This document shows positions 24,272-32,979 of a DNA stretch of 64,000 nt, piece by piece. A program made the translations under genes and the position numbers. Source of the stretch: SZUA-378 sp036652815 (GTDB lineage Bacteria > Bacillota > Clostridia > Lachnospirales > Lachnospiraceae). The stretch spans positions 1 through 64,000 of the forward strand of contig JAVVVE010000012.1 of NCBI GenBank assembly GCA_036652815.1, read 5' to 3'. The notes beneath the pieces are model-generated. The model searched no databases, was not told where the DNA came from, and saw only the letters and a list, made by a program, of their open reading frames with translations. How positions within the stretch are numbered: the stretch's first letter is position 1; every line of letters starts with the position of its first letter.

Positions 24272-25276
24272 TTATGCAGCTCTTCGATTCTTAATCACAT
24301 CGATTAATACCGCTAACATAAGAATAATACCTGTGATGATCTGCTGCCAGTTTGCCTGCAATCCAATATAAGGAAGACCGGTCTTTAGTAATGACATAAC
24401 GAATACTCCTAATAATGTACCTGTAATCGTACCTGCTCCACCGGTCATCGAAGTTCCACCTATAATAGCTCCTGCGATGGCATCCAGTTCCAATCCTGCT
24501 CCGGTTCCGGGTGCTACCGCCTGGAATGTCGCTGCATATGCAACGCCGGCGATCCCTGCAAAAGTACCGGAAATGACATAAGCTAGGATTTGCCATTTTA
24601 CCACATTAACACCGGATAGTCTAGTAGCTTCTTTATTACTTCCCAAAGCGATAATATAACGCCCCGGTCTTGACTTGTTCAAAAAGATCGACATAAGCAC
24701 TACGCAGAGCAATACCACTACAAATCCAATCGGTATTAACAACGAGTCCGTATTAATCTTGAAAATACTGCGGAACCATCCTTGTGCAGTACTTGCCGGT
24801 GGCCATGTAACGCTGATTCCACCTGTTACGATAGAGCCCAAACCTCTAACTGCCATCATCGTACCCAGAGTAGCTATAAATGGCGGCAGATTCAGTATCG
24901 CCACTAAAAATCCGTTAAAGAGACCAATCAACGTACCTGCAAGAATCGTAATTAATATACCAACTATAACCGGTGCGTTCAAATGCGTGACACAAAATCC
25001 ACCAATCAAACCACAGCATACCATACCGGTTCCAATAGAGAGATCAACCCCTCCTGTAATCAAAGCAAACGTAACACCAATTGCCATAAAGCTAATGTAA
25101 TAAGAATAATCCAAGATGCTGACAAGTGTTGAATACTGTCTGAATGGTGGGCTGACAACACAGAAGAAAAGTGCCAGGAAAATAATAACAAGTACTACCA
25201 CTATTCGCTGTGTACCGATTGTTTTCACAATAGGGTTATTCATAAATGCGTTGTTTTTCTTTGTTTGATTCGTCAT
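24272..25276 (-). CDS. Sugar ABC transporter permease (RbsC/AraH family)
   Basis: 334 residues from the ATG at 25274-25276; the ATG three codons earlier lies too close to its AGGAGGAG. A hydrophobic protein with about nine or ten membrane segments and family signatures ATGGVDLSIGTGM-like (LITGGVDLSIGTG) and GSNKEATRLSGVNV, the loop that contacts the ATPase. It would pair with the second permease at 26804 as a heterodimer rather than a homodimer. The ATPase gene lies 15 bases upstream. Confidence 0.92.
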   Translation of the reverse strand: MTNQTKKNNAFMNNPIVKTIGTQRIVVVLVIIFLALFFCVVSPPFRQYSTLVSILDYSYYISFMAIGVTFALITGGVDLSIGTGMVCCGLIGGFCVTHLNAPVIVGILITILAGTLIGLFNGFLVAILNLPPFIATLGTMMAVRGLGSIVTGGISVTWPPASTAQGWFRSIFKINTDSLLIPIGFVVVLLCVVLMSIFLNKSRPGRYIIALGSNKEATRLSGVNVVKWQILAYVISGTFAGIAGVAYAATFQAVAPGTGAGLELDAIAGAIIGGTSMTGGAGTITGTLLGVFVMSLLKTGLPYIGLQANWQQIITGIILMLAVLIDVIKNRRAA

Positions 25277-25291
25277 TTCCTTCATCTCCTC

Positions 25292-26785
25292 CTATTGTCC
25301 CCTCGTAGCGACTTGCATAATATTCTTCTGTGTAGCTTCTGAGATATCCAGTTCTCCGGTTATCTCGCCTTCACACATAACGACAATACGATCGCTCATT
25401 CTAAGAATCTCTGTCATCTCAGAGGAAATCATGATGATGGATTTTCCTTCTGCTACCAATTCATTAATCAAGTGATAAATCTCACTTTTTGCTCCTACAT
25501 CGATGCCTCTAGTAGGTTCATCAAAAATCAATATATCGCAGTTTCTAACCAGCCACTTTGCGATAACCACCTTTTGCTGATTACCACCTGAGAGATTGAT
25601 GACCTCAGTATCTACGGATGGAGTCTTTGTTTTTAAAGAATCTACATATTTCTGTGCAATCTCGGCTTCTTTCTTTTTGTTAATAAATAAGCCTTTCATG
25701 AAATGGTTCAAATCTGCCATCGTTGAATTCTCAGCAATGGTCTTATCTACAACGATACCATATCGTTTTCTATCCTCTGACAAATAGCCGATTCCATGGT
25801 TAACTGCATCCATAGGGCTCTTAATCTCTACTTTTTCTCCATTGATATAGATGGTTCCGCTTTCTTTGGCATCTGCTCCAAATAAAGCTCTGGCTGTCTC
25901 TGTTCTGCCGGCTCCCATCAATCCCGAGAAACCAAGGATCTCACCTTTATGCAAAGTGAAGTTGACATTTTTAACCATCTTCCCTGCGTTTAGGTTTTCA
26001 ACCTTTAGAACGACCGGTGCATCTTTGGCAACATTGCTCTTGGTCTTTGGCTCTTCATAGATAACACGCCCAACCATCATGCTGACGATATCATCCTTGG
26101 TGCAGTCCTTAGTAATCAATGTGCCTACATAACTGCCATCTCTCATAACCGTTACTCGATCGGTAATGACTTTAATCTCGTCCATACGATGTGAGATATA
26201 TACGATACCAAGTCCTTTTTCTCTCAAATCGCGAATAATCTTAAATAGTTCTGCAATCTCCGTCTCTGTCAATGCTGCTGACGGCTCATCAAATACAATA
26301 ACTTTGGCCTCATGAGAAATAGCTTTTGCGATCTCACACATCTGTTGCTTACCAACTGTTAATCGGCCCATCTTTTCCGTTGGATCAATCTCGATATTAA
26401 GTCTTTCAAAAAGTTTGTTGGCTTCCTGGTTCATCTTATTATCATCAATTAATTTTCCATTCATCATCTCACGACCGATGAATATGTTCTGAGCTACGGT
26501 CAAATGGCTCATCATATTTAATTCTTGATGTACGATAACGATACCCGCTTCCTGTGCTTCACGCGGATTGGAAAACTCCACTTCTTTACCTTCGTAGGTA
26601 ATCGTGCCATCGTCTTTGCTATAGATTCCGGTAAGTACTTTCATTAAAGTGGATTTGCCGGCACCGTTCTCTCCCATAAGAGCATGAACTTCGCCTTTTT
26701 TTACTTCTAAGTTAACATGATCCAGAGCATGCACTCCCGGGAAAGTTTTATCAATCCCTTTCATTGTTAATATTATATCGCCCAC
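25292..26785 (-). CDS. Sugar ABC transporter ATPase with two nucleotide-binding domains (RbsA/MglA family)
   Basis: 497 residues, two ABC domains in one chain as is usual for this family. First domain: Walker A GENGAGKST (about 39) and Walker B VIVFDEPSAAL; second domain: signature LSGGNQQKVVIAKWL and Walker B ILIFDEPTRGID. As in RbsA/MglA the second domain has a degenerate Walker A (GLMGAGRTE), so hydrolysis is expected mainly at one site. It energises the permease pair on either side. Confidence 0.95.
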   Translation of the reverse strand: MGDIILTMKGIDKTFPGVHALDHVNLEVKKGEVHALMGENGAGKSTLMKVLTGIYSKDDGTITYEGKEVEFSNPREAQEAGIVIVHQELNMMSHLTVAQNIFIGREMMNGKLIDDNKMNQEANKLFERLNIEIDPTEKMGRLTVGKQQMCEIAKAISHEAKVIVFDEPSAALTETEIAELFKIIRDLREKGLGIVYISHRMDEIKVITDRVTVMRDGSYVGTLITKDCTKDDIVSMMVGRVIYEEPKTKSNVAKDAPVVLKVENLNAGKMVKNVNFTLHKGEILGFSGLMGAGRTETARALFGADAKESGTIYINGEKVEIKSPMDAVNHGIGYLSEDRKRYGIVVDKTIAENSTMADLNHFMKGLFINKKKEAEIAQKYVDSLKTKTPSVDTEVINLSGGNQQKVVIAKWLVRNCDILIFDEPTRGIDVGAKSEIYHLINELVAEGKSIIMISSEMTEILRMSDRIVVMCEGEITGELDISEATQKNIMQVATRGQ

Positions 26786-26803
26786 GTTATCACTTTCCTT
26801 TCA

Positions 26804-27787
26804 CTAATTTCTTTTTTTGCGGCTTCGTACATCTGCATATACTGCTGCAAGCACGATTAGTCCGGTAATTACATATTGCCAATCCTTCTGGAATCCCATT
26901 GCCAAGATACCTTCTTGTAATAATGAGATAATCATAACACCGATGAAAGTACCGCCTATCGAGGCAACGCCACCTGCCATGGATGTACCACCCATTACAC
27001 AGCTTGCAATCGCATCATTATTGAAAGTATCTCCCAGTCCCGGCTGCACTGTGGTGTAAGCACCTACATAAGCAATCGCTGCTACTCCGGCCAGTGTTCC
27101 GCAGATCACATAAGCGAGCATTTCCCATTTTTTAACATTAACTCCCGAAAGACGTACTGCTTCTTTGTTGCTTCCAATACACAGGATGTAACGTCCTGCT
27201 TTGGTTTTTTGAAGTACAATAGCACAAAGAATAGCTATAATCGTAAAGAATATCAATCCCGTCGGAATATTAATCCCATTCACATTCAGTTTGACAAACC
27301 CTCGAAACCAGCCGTTATCCTGCACTGCCTGTGGCCAGCTGATGGACTGAGTCTTTGTAAATACAGAGCCGATACCTTTGGCTAACATCATGCTTGCCAT
27401 GGAAGTAATAAAAGACGGCAATCCCAAATATGCTACCAAATAACCGTTTAATATTCCAAAAGCGGTTCCAATCAGAACCGATATAATCATACACAGTGCC
27501 AACGGAACATTGAATTTAAGTAATAGCTGTCCGCTAATCAATGCTGCGCAGAACATAACTGCTCCTATCGAGAAGTCGATTCCTCCCGTTGCTATAACAA
27601 AGGTAACTCCCAATGCCAAGAACCCCAAAAAGTATGCATAATTCAAGGCGCTCAAAATTCTGGAAAAGCTAAGGAAGGTAGGGCTCAGAATAGCAAATAC
27701 TCCGTACATCAACATCAGTACAAAGAACAGCACCACCCTATTAAATCCTATTTTCTTAACCAGCGCATTATTTTTAATCTTATTCAC
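26804..27787 (-). CDS. Second sugar ABC transporter permease (RbsC family)
   Basis: 327 residues; starts with GTG at 27785-27787 after AGGAGG (the nearby ATG is out of frame and stops after five codons). The same family signatures as its partner are present (VIATGGIDFSIGAVM and GSNKEAVRLSGVNVKKWE), but the two are clearly diverged, which favours a heteromeric channel. First gene of the transporter operon, 114 bases after the sensor binding protein gene. Confidence 0.92.
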   Translation of the reverse strand: MNKIKNNALVKKIGFNRVVLFFVLMLMYGVFAILSPTFLSFSRILSALNYAYFLGFLALGVTFVIATGGIDFSIGAVMFCAALISGQLLLKFNVPLALCMIISVLIGTAFGILNGYLVAYLGLPSFITSMASMMLAKGIGSVFTKTQSISWPQAVQDNGWFRGFVKLNVNGINIPTGLIFFTIIAILCAIVLQKTKAGRYILCIGSNKEAVRLSGVNVKKWEMLAYVICGTLAGVAAIAYVGAYTTVQPGLGDTFNNDAIASCVMGGTSMAGGVASIGGTFIGVMIISLLQEGILAMGFQKDWQYVITGLIVLAAVYADVRSRKKRN

Positions 27788-27842
27788 TCTGCATTCCTCC
27801 TATTTCTGTCTGTCGCTGTATCTAATTCTTTCAGATATTGTC

Positions 27843-27871
27843 ATTATATTGCTAATATGGAATCTTGGTAA
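27843..27871 (-). promoter_or_regulatory. Candidate promoter of the transporter operon
   Basis: On the minus strand TTACCA (27866-27871) and TATAAT (27843-27848) with a 17-base spacer. The -35 box is weak, as expected for an activator-dependent promoter, and the YesN-type regulator encoded upstream is the obvious candidate. Confidence 0.45.
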
Positions 27872-27901
27872 TTGAATATTCTATGAAAAAAGGTTAAATA
27901 T

Positions 27902-28921
27902 TTACTTATCAGTTTGCTTTTCTTCTTTTGTAACGGCAGGTTGTTCCACAAAAGGAAATAAAAGTTTTTGATTTTCTTCCGTATACATATTATTGGCGGT
28001 GATTAATTTAGCACCGGAATTAATATTGGTCTGTGTTTCTTCCCCCTTCAGTTGCTTTATCGTCTGTTCGATGCCAAGATACCCCATGGAAAATGGCTTT
28101 TGTACAATAATACCCTGAAAAATACCCTCTTCCATAAGCTGTATCTCTTCGATTGAGCTGTCAAATCCAAGCATCTTAACCTGTTTCTGCATACCACTGT
28201 CTCTGATAGCTCTGGCTGCTCCCACTGCTGAATATTCATTTAAGCCTATTATCATACTTAAATCCGGATATTTTTTAATCAGACCGAGCGTTAATTCATA
28301 TGCTTTTCCAAAGACAGAACCGCAGAAAACCACTTCCTTAACATCTGCTTCTCTGGCTCCCAGTCCAAGTCGGACTCCCTTCTCACGGTCTTTGGCTGTA
28401 GATGCTGCCTGGATATGCCCTACAATAGCGATCTGTGCGTGTTCCGGTAAAATAGAAGCAGCATAGGTTCCGAGTTCTTGTCCTGCGGCAATATTATCAG
28501 TTGCAACAATGCAGTCTGCGATCTCTTCCTCCACTACAGAGTCTACAAGCGTCAATGTAATCCCCTGCTCTTTGATCTTTTTTAATGCTTCTGTGGAATC
28601 CAGATAACTGCAGGGCGATACCACAATAGCATCCGGTTTTTGGCTGACTGCCCATGCAATCAGTTCATTTTGTCTGCCTATGTCTGCTTCTTTTTCCCCT
28701 GCTACCACCTGCAATATAGCACCATTTTCTTCCGCAGCCATCTTGGCACCCGCGATTACTGTATTCCAAAAGTCATTATTCACGCCTTCTTCCTTTGGGA
28801 TATAGATAATACGATACGGTTCCTTTTGTCTTTCACTAAGAAACATAATGGCTGCAAACGTCAGCAGTATTGCTACGATTACTATCGATATGATAATATG
28901 TTGTTTTCTATTCTCCACCAT
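27902..28921 (-). CDS. Membrane-anchored sugar-binding protein associated with the two-component system
   Basis: 339 residues from the ATG at 28919-28921, which follows CGAGGAG; an ATG at 28963 would overlap the kinase gene. The N-terminus (HIIISIVIVAILLTFAAIMF, about residues 7-26) is a membrane anchor without a lipobox cysteine. The rest is a periplasmic-binding type 1 domain (YIPKEEGVNNDFWNTVIAG, VGHIQAASTAKDREKGVR). Its place right after the YesM-type kinase, apart from the transporter's own lipoprotein, suggests that it senses the sugar for the kinase rather than feeding the permeases. Confidence 0.85.
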   Translation of the reverse strand: MVENRKQHIIISIVIVAILLTFAAIMFLSERQKEPYRIIYIPKEEGVNNDFWNTVIAGAKMAAEENGAILQVVAGEKEADIGRQNELIAWAVSQKPDAIVVSPCSYLDSTEALKKIKEQGITLTLVDSVVEEEIADCIVATDNIAAGQELGTYAASILPEHAQIAIVGHIQAASTAKDREKGVRLGLGAREADVKEVVFCGSVFGKAYELTLGLIKKYPDLSMIIGLNEYSAVGAARAIRDSGMQKQVKMLGFDSSIEEIQLMEEGIFQGIIVQKPFSMGYLGIEQTIKQLKGEETQTNINSGAKLITANNMYTEENQKLLFPFVEQPAVTKEEKQTDK

Positions 28922-28944
28922 AACATCGTGACTCCTCGTTTTCT

Positions 28945-30750
28945 TTAGATTGTATTTTGGCAAAAAGGAATCGTAATGGTAGCTATCGTCCCTTCTCCCT
29001 CATGGCTGGTATAGGAAATACCATATTTTGATCCATAATATAACTGCAATCTCTGCTGTACATTATAGACTCCAACACCATTCGCATTATAATTCACTTT
29101 ATGAACATCAAAAATATGGTCTAAAGCATCCTGTGACATACCGGCTCCATCATCCATAATCGCAATTACTACATCTTCATCTATCCTTCTTCCTTCTATA
29201 ATAAGGTGCCCTTTTGTTTCTTTATATTTTAAGCCATGATAAATCGCATTTTCCACAATAGGCTGCAACACAAGTTTGATAATCTGAACATTCTCAATCT
29301 CAGGTTCTAACTCAACTTCGTATTCCAATTTATCCTTATATCTCATCTTCTGAATCGTCAGATAGCTTATAATATAATCGCGTTCCTGCCGTATGCTAAT
29401 CAGCTCATTGTCATTACTGATACTTTTACGCAACAGCTTCGCCAGTGCCGATGTCATCAATACAACTTCATCGTTTTGTTTCCCCTCTGCCATCCAAATA
29501 ATAGAATCCAGCGTGTTATATAGAAAATGAGGATTAATCTGCGATTGCAAAGCTTTTAATTCACTTTTTCGCTTTTCCTGCTGTTCATATACGATCTCTT
29601 CCATCAACACTTCGATATGATTGGTCATGACATTAAAAGATCTTGTCAAACTCCCGATCTCATTATTCGTCGTAATCGGGATGTTGGCTCCTTTGAACTC
29701 TCCCTGCTCCACCTTGGACATCGAATCTTTAAGCTGTTCTAATGGTCTTATGATACTATTGGTAATAATACTCGACAAGGCAACTGCTCCGACTAACAGG
29801 ACTGCTGCCACCAGCAGATACTGCATCTGCATCTGCTTACTGTTCTTCAATAGTTCAGAAACATAAGAAGTACCCACTACCGTCCATCCAGTACTCGCAG
29901 ATTTGGACATCGTGTAGAGACGGCTGTCATTGCCTTCCTTCATGACCAGATAATCATCTTTGCAGGCTAGAATCGCATCTATATTTTCTGTTTTTAATCC
30001 TCCGTATATCAATTGTTGTTTGGGATGATAGATAATATTTCCTTTGTCATCCAAAATAAAGATGTAACCCTTCTTTCCAATTTGGTTTCTGCTGCACAGA
30101 TCACTGATTGCACTATAATTCAAGTCAACAAAAAAAACACCGCTTCTTACCCCTGTTCTTTGGTCAATCAATGCACGGCTCAGTGTAATCACCCATTCAT
30201 AACTGCTCCAGATTGCATTCTGCACATGGGAAGAAGACAGGGCTACTCCTGTCTCGCTCTGTATCGCAGCCTGATACCAGTTGAGCTTCGTTACATCAAT
30301 ATATTGATTGGAGCGCTCGGTACCATTATTCACGATTGTCTTACCATTTTCCGCAAATGCAGCAATGTTGGAAATATCTTTCCTGCCTTCCAATACAGTC
30401 CTAAATTGACTCAGGATCCTTGTTCGCTGATCATTTTCCAAACTTCTTGGCTGATTTGTTACAAACAAATAGCTCTGCACATCTTGATTCTTAACCATCA
30501 GTGTTGAGATATTCTCCATGTAAGCAATATAGGAATCAATATCATAATTCACCTGATCTATCAGCCTCGAGGTATAGGCTATTGAATTATCAATTACTGT
30601 TTTTTTCGTATAATTTAACGCAATTAATAAGAAAATCAACAGGGCAATTATGGTTAAGAACGAAAAGGAAACCAGCATCGCACTTCGTATGCTTTTAAAT
30701 CGATCCATAATAGTGCTTTTAGTTATATCCGCCCGTTTCTTCACTATCAT
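28945..30750 (-). CDS. Sensor histidine kinase, YesM/LytS type
   Basis: 601 residues from the ATG at 30748-30750 behind AAAGGAG (a GTG two codons later is possible). Membrane segments at about 25-45 and 305-325 enclose a Cache-like extracytoplasmic sensor; a HAMP linker (about 330-385) follows, then the His_kinase motif QINPHFLYNTLDS with the phosphate-accepting histidine and a HATPase domain (NAIYHGLKYK, DDGAGM, GVGVYNVQQRL). The gene overlaps the end of the response regulator gene by 32 bases, so the pair is translationally coupled. Confidence 0.92.
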   Translation of the reverse strand: MIVKKRADITKSTIMDRFKSIRSAMLVSFSFLTIIALLIFLLIALNYTKKTVIDNSIAYTSRLIDQVNYDIDSYIAYMENISTLMVKNQDVQSYLFVTNQPRSLENDQRTRILSQFRTVLEGRKDISNIAAFAENGKTIVNNGTERSNQYIDVTKLNWYQAAIQSETGVALSSSHVQNAIWSSYEWVITLSRALIDQRTGVRSGVFFVDLNYSAISDLCSRNQIGKKGYIFILDDKGNIIYHPKQQLIYGGLKTENIDAILACKDDYLVMKEGNDSRLYTMSKSASTGWTVVGTSYVSELLKNSKQMQMQYLLVAAVLLVGAVALSSIITNSIIRPLEQLKDSMSKVEQGEFKGANIPITTNNEIGSLTRSFNVMTNHIEVLMEEIVYEQQEKRKSELKALQSQINPHFLYNTLDSIIWMAEGKQNDEVVLMTSALAKLLRKSISNDNELISIRQERDYIISYLTIQKMRYKDKLEYEVELEPEIENVQIIKLVLQPIVENAIYHGLKYKETKGHLIIEGRRIDEDVVIAIMDDGAGMSQDALDHIFDVHKVNYNANGVGVYNVQQRLQLYYGSKYGISYTSHEGEGTIATITIPFCQNTI

Positions 30751-32377
30751 GATCTCCTTTTGCATATTCCTTTGGGGATTGCCCGGTTGCCTTTTTAAAT
30801 GCAATGCTAAAATAGTGCGGGTCGCTAAACCCTACCCGTTCTGCAATCTCATAATTCTTTAAAGTTGTCTGTTCCAATAATTCTTTTGCCTTTTGCATGC
30901 GCATCTGAATCAAAGTCTCCATAAAAGTATTTCCGGTAGTTTCTTTAAAAATATTGCTGAAATAGCTTGTACTAATCCCCAGATATCCACACACATCATT
31001 TAGATTTAAGTTGGAATCCGCATAATTTGCTTTCATATAATCAATGGCCTTCATGGCCTGCCTTTGTCCGCTCGAATGTCCTGCTTTATTCACAATATCA
31101 CATGCTTCATAAGCATATTGTTCTACTGCTCCCAGTGCTATTTCGCAGGTTCTTCCATTCACAATCTCATCATAAACTTCATTTCTTCTATTGATATGTA
31201 CGGGTTCCTTCCCTTCCATATCCAGAATCACCTCAGTAATACTTCCCAAAATCTGTTGCAGGCATAATGATATTTTAGTACGCCCTACGATTTCTTTTCT
31301 AAACTTCTGCATAATCATCTCAAAAACAAGATGTATATGCTCTGATTCTGCATTCTTAATGTCAGTCATTAATTCATTTATCTCTTTATCTATGTCAACA
31401 TAACCATTTAACAGCAGCTCCTGATTTTCCCGGTCCATTAGGATACCCTCTCCTAACGTATAACGGTAATTCAATGTCTCAACTGCTGAGTCATAAGATA
31501 AATGTAGTTCATCCAAACTACTCACGTATTGTCCCATGCCAATAGATACCCGAAGTTTTAGCATATCGTAGATACTCTTTTGTATTTTAGTGCACAGTTC
31601 CTTTGCCTGTTTCAAAAAACTCACAGGCTGATTGGTCTGGAGTATCATGAAATTGCAGTTACTGTCATCTTGATATACAAGGCCGCAATGACACTGTTCC
31701 ATAATCTCCTGACAGATATTACCAACCGCAAAGGACATCAATGCACTTTCCGTTTTTTCTATTTTCTCCGTTTCATCGGTTCCATAAAGATTGGAATACA
31801 AATCAATGTCAATCGCTACCACACGATAATGGGTCGCTTGCAAACGTATCCCCATCTCTTCCAGTTCCTGTAAGCAATCTTCTGCTTTCTTCGTTCCCAT
31901 CACCAGATAACTAAGTGTTTTGGATACAATTACTAATTCGTTTTTCTTATATCGTTTTTTTGTCTGAATCAAATCATCTATCTGTGCTTCTCTTTGTCGC
32001 TTAACAGATAATTTATCATGCAGTCTTACCAGCACTTCCGAAAGCTCCACCGCTGTAATCGGCTTTAGAAGAAATTCCGAAACTTTGTATTGAATCGCTT
32101 TTTGAGCATACTCAAATTCACCAAATCCACTAAACACGATAATCGCTGTCTCCGGATGATTTTCATACAAATATTTACATAATTGCATCCCATCTACATA
32201 GGGCATACAAATATCCGTCAGTACTAAATCTACATGCATTTCTTCTACAAATGCAATTGCTTCTTTCCCATTTTCACAATCTCCAACCAATTCATAATCC
32301 AGTTGTGTCCAGTCAATATTCTCTCTAATGGCATTACGAATCAATATCTCATCATCTACTAGCAGTACTCGATACAC
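30719..32377 (-). CDS. Response regulator with AraC-type DNA-binding domain (YesN family)
   Basis: 552 residues from the GTG at 32375-32377, which follows AGAAGGTGA and gives the family start MYRVLLVDDE. Receiver domain 1-120 with Asp55 (LTDICMP) as phosphate acceptor and Lys in LLKPI; a middle region of about 270 residues; C-terminal AraC-type double helix-turn-helix (NLNDVCGYLGISTSYFSNIFKE, then YEIAERVGFSDPHYFSIAFKK). It should activate the sugar transporter genes downstream when its kinase signals. Confidence 0.92.
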   Translation of the reverse strand: MYRVLLVDDEILIRNAIRENIDWTQLDYELVGDCENGKEAIAFVEEMHVDLVLTDICMPYVDGMQLCKYLYENHPETAIIVFSGFGEFEYAQKAIQYKVSEFLLKPITAVELSEVLVRLHDKLSVKRQREAQIDDLIQTKKRYKKNELVIVSKTLSYLVMGTKKAEDCLQELEEMGIRLQATHYRVVAIDIDLYSNLYGTDETEKIEKTESALMSFAVGNICQEIMEQCHCGLVYQDDSNCNFMILQTNQPVSFLKQAKELCTKIQKSIYDMLKLRVSIGMGQYVSSLDELHLSYDSAVETLNYRYTLGEGILMDRENQELLLNGYVDIDKEINELMTDIKNAESEHIHLVFEMIMQKFRKEIVGRTKISLCLQQILGSITEVILDMEGKEPVHINRRNEVYDEIVNGRTCEIALGAVEQYAYEACDIVNKAGHSSGQRQAMKAIDYMKANYADSNLNLNDVCGYLGISTSYFSNIFKETTGNTFMETLIQMRMQKAKELLEQTTLKNYEIAERVGFSDPHYFSIAFKKATGQSPKEYAKGDHDSEETGGYN

Positions 32378-32427
32378 GGATTCACCTTCTTTTCTCTTCA
32401 TTGGTCTATCGAGTCTAATTGTAATTC

Positions 32428-32474
32428 AAAAAAGAGTATTTATCAATCCTTTCGTGATTGATAAATACTCTTTT
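32428..32474 (-). terminator. Rho-independent terminator after fucU
   Basis: A 19-bp A/T-rich stem (AAGAGTATTTATCAATC paired with GATTGATAAATACTCTT) with a seven-base loop; read leftwards it ends in a T run (AAAAAA at 32428-32433 on the plus strand). It separates fucI-fucU from the two-component genes. Confidence 0.85.
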
Positions 32475-32493
32475 CCTTTCATTGCAGTTATTA

Positions 32494-32934
32494 TTACTCT
32501 ACTACAACACCTTTTTGTAACATAACATTGGCATAGAGTGCTTTCTCTCCTGTTGCGATAATCGCATAGGCCGTCTTTGCTTCTTCATAAAAAGCAAATC
32601 TCTCAATATTGCCAATCGCTGCTTTGCCTCTGGTATCATGTTTTGCAACAATCTCTTGATACGTATCCCAGATTGGAGTCTCCGCCGTGTCTCCCGGCAT
32701 CACTTCCATCAAGTTCATCGGATGTTCCACATAGGTATCTAATGGAAATACAGTCAAAATCGCATCCAATATTTCCGGTACCCCATGTCCATCGCAGCGA
32801 ATCACGATACCACCCGCTCCCATAGACTCTGCCGGGAAGTTTCCATCTGCTATGATAATTCTATCACTATGTCCCATCTCACATAGTACCATCAATAGTT
32901 CCGGTGATAAAATAGCCGGTACGCCCTTTAACAT
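32494..32934 (-). CDS. fucU: L-fucose mutarotase (FucU/RbsD family)
   Basis: 146 residues. LKGVPAILSPELLMVLCEMGHSD and ADGNFPAES at the N-terminus are the RbsD/FucU signatures, and the C-terminal AIIATGEKALYANVMLQKGV strand matches FucU. It interconverts the anomers of L-fucose so that the isomerase receives its preferred form. It follows fucI by 45 bases and is followed by a terminator, so fucI-fucU is a two-gene unit. Confidence 0.92.
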   Translation of the reverse strand: MLKGVPAILSPELLMVLCEMGHSDRIIIADGNFPAESMGAGGIVIRCDGHGVPEILDAILTVFPLDTYVEHPMNLMEVMPGDTAETPIWDTYQEIVAKHDTRGKAAIGNIERFAFYEEAKTAYAIIATGEKALYANVMLQKGVVVE

Positions 32935-32979
32935 AATAATAGCCCTAACCTTTCCTGTTGCTGAAATGATGTGATTGAT